A DNA stretch of 7,953 nt, from positions 1 through 7,953 of the forward strand of contig JAJYLK010000044.1 in assembly GCA_021787775.1 (NCBI GenBank), written 5' to 3'. The stretch is from Actinomycetes bacterium. GTDB lineage: Bacteria > Actinomycetota > Thermoleophilia > BMS3ABIN01. The position numbers and the translations under genes are program-made. This document shows positions 5,728-7,953 of this stretch, one piece after another (the first letter of the stretch is position 1; each line of letters starts with the position of its first letter). Under the pieces are notes generated by a model, which ran no database searches, was not told where the DNA came from, and was given only the letters and a program-made list of their open reading frames with translations.

Positions 5728-7407
5728 CTACCCTGGCGGCGCGTAGGGATAATAATAATCGGCGCCGCTGCTGTCCTTGCAATGGGCGAAGATAGTGGTA
5801 CTAAAAGACTGCAGCCCAGAGGGGATGTTGTAGTCGATGGTGAAAGCAGAGTAACCGCCGCTCCCGGGGATATCACCTACGTTCAAAGGCAAGGGAGTGG
5901 TTTCTTTGACGCCGCTGTCGGCACTCACCTGGGTCACGGCCGTGCCCAGCGCCGCCCCCTGTCCCTGGTTAACTATCCTGAGGCTGACCGCCAGGTCACC
6001 CGTCTCATTATCAGCCCAGCCCGTATCGATATAGACCAGCTGCAACTCAGGCGTCTGCGGCAGCAACTGCCCGGTTAATTTGCGCGGCAGGCCGACGAGC
6101 TCACAGAAGCTGTCGTTGTAAAGCATCCGCTCGCTGGCGAGCAGCGGCTTGCCGTCGCCGAGCACACGCACCGGACCGCCCTTGAGACCGGGATAGCTGG
6201 GTGTCTCGCGGCCGCTTTGACCGATATTGAAGCTGTCCTTGGGCTCAGGCGAGTCGCCTATGTAGACGTTGGCCGCGGCGCCGCCGACACCCTGATTGGA
6301 GATCAGGACCCAGCTGCCGTTGAAGCCCTCGGAAGACACGTTATCGTACAAGCTGAAATCCATCTCGCTATCGAGGCCGGAGGGCGGCGTGCCCAGGACC
6401 TCGTCAAACGACTGTTTATAGATAGAACGCTGGCTGACCATGATCTTCTGGGTCTTGGTGCAGTCGTTGCAGACCACCCGGACCGGCCCGTTCTTCAGCG
6501 AGGGATAAGTCGGCGTCACATTCTGATGCGGCGCGATCGCGTAGGTGCCCAGAGGATTGGAGCTGTCGCCGACATACACGCTGGCATGCACCGTTGAATC
6601 GTTCAGGTTGGAGATGAGGATCCAGTCGCCGGCGCTGAAGTTTCCGGTCATGTCGTACCAGGTGAAGAAATACACGTTATCCAGAAGGCCGGCGGGATAA
6701 CCCATCACTTCGCTGAAGCTGTCATGGTAGACGACCCGCTGTGAGACCATCAGTTTCATGCCGTTTGTGCTGACGACGTGCACTGGCCCGCCCATCGTCT
6801 CCGGATAGACCGGCGTCACGTCCTTGCCGGGATTGATGGTATACGTGCCCACCCTGTTGGCGCCGATGTAAACATCCACCGTGGCCTGCTGGCTGTCTTC
6901 GTTGGCTATGAGGAGCCAGTTTCCGTTCATGCCGTCGGCGGCCTTGGAGTCATACCAGGTGAAGTAGTAAGAGGAATCAAGATTGTCTCCCTCGATCGCC
7001 GCCACCTCATTGAAGCTGTTCTTGTAAAAGACCCGCTGGGTGACCATGAGGGCGTCACCGCCGGTTGAAATAACTTTGACAGGGCCGCCCATGGTGTTGT
7101 CCCATTTGACTGTATAGCTTGAATGGCCGCTGATATCAACCGATGTCCGCGGCGTGGCCTCATCGCCGAGATATACGTCCGCGTGGGCGGTGTGGTCCTG
7201 GAGGTTGCCGATCACGATCTCGTCGGCAGTGATCCCGTGAGCGGGCATGGAATCATACCAGGCGAAGTAATAGGTCTGCGGATTGGGAGGCGGCGTGCTC
7301 GCCCCCGCGGTAGCGGTCATGATTCCCGCCAGGAGAAGAGTCGCCAGCAGAAACGCCATGGCGACCGATGCTTTCAGCACGTTAGAGGTTGACCCGACTT
7401 TTTTCAT
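5728..7407 (-). CDS. Secreted four-repeat WYD/ASQR protein with C-terminal CARDB-like domain
   Basis: Secreted protein (559 aa) of unknown function. Residues 1-36 are a signal peptide (MKK, hydrophobic core ~14-30, cleavage likely after AGA at 34-36), followed by a proline-rich linker. Four ~100-aa repeats follow, starting near 46, 147, 246 and 349: YYFTWYD, NWLLIAN, DVYIG, TPVYP, GGPVxV, then SQR or SER and SFxE(V/L). The first copy lacks the NW motif and the last has diverged (FSLYD, SER, CELVG). Residues ~453-559 look like a CARDB/Ig-like beta-sandwich (LQLVYIDTG, LAVSLRIVNQGQG, strand-rich, ending YPYAPPG). No LPXTG or C-terminal membrane helix is present. An in-frame TAG two codons upstream rules out a longer start; AGGAG abuts the ATG (7408-7412), so AAGGG at 7416-7420 (spacing 8) may be the working ribosome site. 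Sharing repeats with the downstream 1290-aa protein suggests both work in the same surface structure. Confidence 0.88.
   Translation of the reverse strand: MKKVGSTSNVLKASVAMAFLLATLLLAGIMTATAGASTPPPNPQTYYFAWYDSMPAHGITADEIVIGNLQDHTAHADVYLGDEATPRTSVDISGHSSYTVKWDNTMGGPVKVISTGGDALMVTQRVFYKNSFNEVAAIEGDNLDSSYYFTWYDSKAADGMNGNWLLIANEDSQQATVDVYIGANRVGTYTINPGKDVTPVYPETMGGPVHVVSTNGMKLMVSQRVVYHDSFSEVMGYPAGLLDNVYFFTWYDMTGNFSAGDWILISNLNDSTVHASVYVGDSSNPLGTYAIAPHQNVTPTYPSLKNGPVRVVCNDCTKTQKIMVSQRSIYKQSFDEVLGTPPSGLDSEMDFSLYDNVSSEGFNGSWVLISNQGVGGAAANVYIGDSPEPKDSFNIGQSGRETPSYPGLKGGPVRVLGDGKPLLASERMLYNDSFCELVGLPRKLTGQLLPQTPELQLVYIDTGWADNETGDLAVSLRIVNQGQGAALGTAVTQVSADSGVKETTPLPLNVGDIPGSGGYSAFTIDYNIPSGLQSFSTTIFAHCKDSSGADYYYPYAPPG
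6067..7272 (-). repeat. Four tandem WYD/ASQR protein repeats in the 559-aa protein
   Basis: Units of about 96-103 residues begin near residues 46, 147, 246 and 349 and are joined by short linkers such as LDSSYYF and LLDNVYFF. The invariant core across them is (W/L)YD at the start, GPV(K/H/R)V in the middle and (S/T)(Q/E)R then SFxE near the end. DNA identity between copies is low to the eye, so this array is older than the near-identical pair in the 1290-aa gene. Confidence 0.85.
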
Positions 7408-7692
7408 CTCCTAAACCCTTCATCCAGAGCGGCCGCGAGCGCCGCTACGTTTTGGGCGTATGTAAGCCCCGTCTGATCCGGCCAGCAAATTATTGTTTTA
7501 CCTCTGGGGAGAGCCTGTTTTCAGCGCAGTTCCGTCATCGTTCCACTGCCCCCAGCCTGCTTTAAAAGAGTCCAGGGGTCTGCGATCACTCACAAGAAAT
7601 CACAAACGTGAAAAAACCCGACCCCACTCCCCGATAAATACGGCTCCGGCGCCGTCAGCAGCAGGTGCTGGCACCGGACACCCCACCAAGTA
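7408..7692 (-). other. Long 5' leader of the 559-aa gene, no recognised RNA family
   Basis: About 285 bases lie between the predicted transcription start (~7693) and the ATG at 7407, and I find no credible gene here on either strand. The leader contains hairpins: a 9-bp stem at 7645-7678, a short TCAC/GTGA stem near 7600-7612 followed by further GTGA copies, GGGC/GCCC near 7454-7470, and AGCGGC/GCCGCT at 7428-7446 about 20 bases before the start codon. I compared it from memory with c-di-GMP, c-di-AMP, cobalamin, SAM, fluoride and glycine riboswitch cores and saw no match. Confidence 0.5.
7645..7678 (-). other. Leader hairpin close to the predicted transcription start
   Basis: TCCGGCGCC (7645-7653) and GGCACCGGA (7670-7678) pair over 9 bp, with one G-U wobble in the minus-strand RNA. 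The 16-base loop can add an inner AGCA/TGCT stem (7657-7660 with 7666-7669). No T tract follows on the minus strand, so it is more likely a leader structure than a terminator. Confidence 0.45.
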
Positions 7693-7699
7693 ATTCACA

Positions 7700-7727
7700 A
7701 TTATACAGATTTTGGGAAATCTTACAA
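7700..7727 (-). promoter_or_regulatory. Sigma-70-type promoter for the 559-aa gene
   Basis: On the minus strand a perfect TATAAT (7700-7705) lies 16 bases downstream of TTGTAA (7722-7727), in an AT-rich stretch that stands out from the GC-rich surroundings. It is the best promoter match in the window. Predicted initiation is near 7693. Confidence 0.65.
7707..7722 (-). promoter_or_regulatory. Palindromic candidate operator in the promoter spacer
   Basis: AGATTT-TGGG-AAATCT is a perfect inverted repeat with 6-bp arms and a 4-base centre. It fills the space between -35 and -10, overlapping the -35 by one base. This is where a dimeric repressor would block polymerase or a spacer-distorting activator would act. 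The symmetry is seen; the regulator is unknown. Confidence 0.4.
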
Positions 7728-7776
7728 GACCGGTAATATGTTCCAATGCGTGTGTCCTGCCAACATTACAAAACAA

Positions 7777-7792
7777 CGTCAGCGCAAGGACG
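7777..7792 (-). terminator. Weak candidate terminator after glyA
   Basis: On the minus strand CGTC (7789-7792) can pair with GACG (7777-7780) across an 8-base loop and is followed by TTGTTTTGT. A second small perfect stem, AGATCC/GGATCT (7820-7825 with 7831-7836), overlaps the glyA stop codon. Each is short; together they mark the likely end of the glyA transcript before the promoter at 7700-7727. Confidence 0.25.
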
Positions 7793-7834
7793 CGGCATTA
7801 CGAGGTATGCGAAGGAGAGAGATCCCCTGCGGAT

Positions 7835-7953
7835 CTAAAGATGCGGGTAAAGCGGAAAGCCGGCCAGCAGCTCTTCCACGCGGCGGCGCAACTGCTGCCT
7901 GTCCGCCCCGGTGGTATGCGGCCTGAGCGCCGCCAGGATGATGCCGGCCACTT
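7835..7953 (-). CDS. glyA: Serine hydroxymethyltransferase, C-terminal 38 residues only
   Basis: The frame entering from the right edge ends at TAG (7835-7837) after 38 complete codons. It reads VAGIILAALRPHTTGAD, then an RRRVEELLAGFPLYPHL terminus. The amphipathic helix followed by FPLYP is the usual end of serine hydroxymethyltransferase, the PLP enzyme interconverting serine and glycine with transfer of a one-carbon unit to tetrahydrofolate. The identification rests on this tail and on the known association of glyA with comEB and wecA/tagO genes in Gram-positive genomes. No catalytic residue is inside the window, so the call is probable only. Confidence 0.7.
   Translation of the reverse strand, partial: VAGIILAALRPHTTGADRQQLRRRVEELLAGFPLYPHL

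Noticed and set aside
1583..7407. Sortase-anchored cell-wall proteins
   Set aside because: Neither protein ends in LPXTG, a hydrophobic helix and a basic tail; one ends FNETLGTNLN and the other YPYAPPG.
7408..7692. Known riboswitch in the leader of the 559-aa gene
   Set aside because: No conserved core of the common classes could be recognised by eye; only generic hairpins are seen.
7493..7926. Two short plus-strand frames (7493-7693 and 7738-7926)
   Set aside because: No convincing ribosome sites or recognisable protein; the second overlaps the probable glyA tail antisense and the first overlaps the leader hairpins.

Overview
The window is GC-rich bacterial DNA in which every supported gene lies on the minus strand, so genes are read from high to low coordinates. 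Three pieces are housekeeping: the last 38 codons of a probable serine hydroxymethyltransferase gene (glyA), a complete dCMP deaminase gene (comEB-type), and a 5' portion of a polyprenyl-phosphate GlcNAc-1-phosphate transferase gene (wecA/tagO family) that runs off the left edge. From memory, glyA, upp, comEB, wecA/tagO, mnaA and the ATP synthase genes often lie together in Gram-positive lineages (Clostridia, deep-branching Actinobacteria). This content together with the high GC suggests an actinobacterial or related Gram-positive organism; the rank is an inference and no closer placement is possible from the window.

Between glyA and comEB lie about 6 kb holding two large secreted proteins. 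The first (559 aa) has a signal peptide, four tandem copies of a roughly 100-residue repeat and a C-terminal CARDB-like beta-sandwich. The second (1290 aa) has a signal peptide, a long Ycf48/BNR-like beta-propeller region with about twelve TxDGGxTW-type motifs, two inserted blocks of glycine-rich GSGY repeats, and four more copies of the same ~100-residue repeat at its C-terminus. The repeat (opening WYD, then NWxLxAN, TPxFPG, GGPVxV and a closing ASQR...FNEVLG) does not match any named family I can recall, and it is the most interesting content here. Neither protein shows an LPXTG motif or C-terminal membrane anchor, so both are probably released or held non-covalently at the cell surface. 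Two of the repeat units in the larger protein are nearly identical at DNA level, pointing to recent duplication.

Each large gene appears to be its own transcription unit. The 559-aa gene has a consensus-like sigma-70 promoter with a perfect palindrome filling the spacer, followed by a ~285-nt leader. The 1290-aa gene has a weaker promoter, a C8 tract (minus strand) and a short overlapping upstream ORF in its leader. Strong hairpins follow both genes. comEB and wecA form a tight two-gene unit with a candidate promoter of their own; their reading frames are in phase and separated by one TAA codon. I see no RNA genes, transposases, CRISPR arrays or integration sites.
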